Of a DNA stretch of 64,000 nt, positions 63,424 to 64,000 are shown in pieces. Position numbers and translations under genes: made by a program. The notes beneath the pieces are model-generated. The model saw only the letters and a list, made by a program, of their open reading frames with translations. It was not told the origin of the DNA and made no database searches. Source of the stretch: Nectonema munidae (lineage: Eukaryota; Nematomorpha; Nectonematoida; Nectonematidae); contig JAUIRK010000920.1 of NCBI GenBank assembly GCA_030549495.1, positions 682,001 through 746,000 on the forward strand, given 5' to 3'. Within the stretch, counting starts at the first letter, position 1, and each line of letters begins with the position of its first letter.

Positions 63424-64000
63424 TCACTGAAATTTTGTCATGGTGCAACAAAGAATGGAAAATTATATTAGACAAAAAATATGAAAAAGTAACAGCATGA
63501 AACAAAATGAATGTTTATTAAACTTTTCATATATCAAAGTTGTTTGCTCAGAAAAATTTTTTAACTTCACACAAAAACATTTTATATTAAAACAAAATAT
63601 AAGTATTTAGATTGGTTTTAGTGTTAAAATTAAACTTTTTAAAATATATAATAAATAGAATTTTTCAATATTAAATTTGTTCCTTTGTCGCAGACATACA
63701 AAATTAACAAACTAAAAAATACAGTCTCTAAAGAAATAAATCAATAAATTCATAAAGATAGCTTACCATCTAACTAATACAATTAATACCTAACCACGTA
63801 AATATTGATCTATATAAAAAAATCAATAAAAAAGAAAAAAAAAATAATTCACAAGATATGGTGATATATTTAACTATTAATCTAACTAGTTTGTAATTTA
63901 ATAAAGACAAATTTTAGTTTGTAGGCTATATAACCAATAACCATGTATCTAACTCACAAAAAATGGCTTAATCATTACAATGCCCATCTAAAATAAGGAG
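63424..64000. other. AT-rich, nothing recognised
   Basis: Low-complexity AT sequence with ACTAAT/TAACTA words; no exon or element recognised. Confidence 0.5.

Overview
The window is AT-rich eukaryotic DNA. Short and long introns alternate, and the sequence is crowded with decayed DNA transposons, LINE tails, tRNA-derived SINEs and microsatellites. The style suggests an invertebrate, most likely an arthropod (a copepod-like crustacean would fit). The species cannot be proved from the sequence. No prokaryotic signature, CRISPR array or LTR/virus-like element was recognised.

Two host genes can be reconstructed exon by exon. The first, on the + strand, is SRP68, the 68-kDa protein subunit of the signal recognition particle. 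Ten exons between 26093 and 45547 join with compatible phases; the 5'-most coding exon is not seen. Three introns are only 59-64 bp, while the other six are 1.7-3.6 kb and full of repeats; one appears to use a GC donor. The second, on the - strand, is a zona pellucida (ZP) domain transmembrane protein with seven exons between 61972 and 45838. All four ZP-N cysteines, a ZP-C module, a membrane helix and a cytoplasmic tail of roughly 150 residues are visible; the signal-peptide exon is missing. The two genes converge: their stop codons are 290 bp apart and their poly(A) signals lie within about 20 bp of each other.

Layout: 1-2400 is a dispersed element with an internal tandem array of about 150-bp units. 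An inverted second copy lies at 59030-60890. 2670-12610 is a piggyBac graveyard of five remnants, one interrupted by a short LINE with a (GAT)n tail and a 10-bp target duplication. 14140 is a SINE. 17569-18129 is an internally deleted Merlin (ISXO2-type) element with intact ends and an 8-bp duplication. 20421-22203 is a Tigger/pogo transposase. 22627-24030 is a LINE reverse transcriptase. 24422-25486 is a hAT transposase, with a SINE (10-bp duplication) inserted in or beside it. 26093-45547 is SRP68, with many TTAA-flanked piggyBac-like MITEs and other fossils in its introns. 45838-61972 is the ZP gene, whose introns hold two LINE fragments, a 290-bp (AC)n tract, a 31-bp perfect hairpin and SINE copies. 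63136-63415 is a hAT-type MITE with a perfect 8-bp duplication; a relative sits at 4641.

The host genes do not form an operon or a shared pathway: one is housekeeping (secretory protein targeting), the other is probably an apical extracellular-matrix or cuticle-associated protein. Nothing here supports an undescribed molecular system. The strongest new-looking items are the tandem-array-bearing inverted element, the related TTAA MITE families, and the uncatalogued exon structures of the two host genes.
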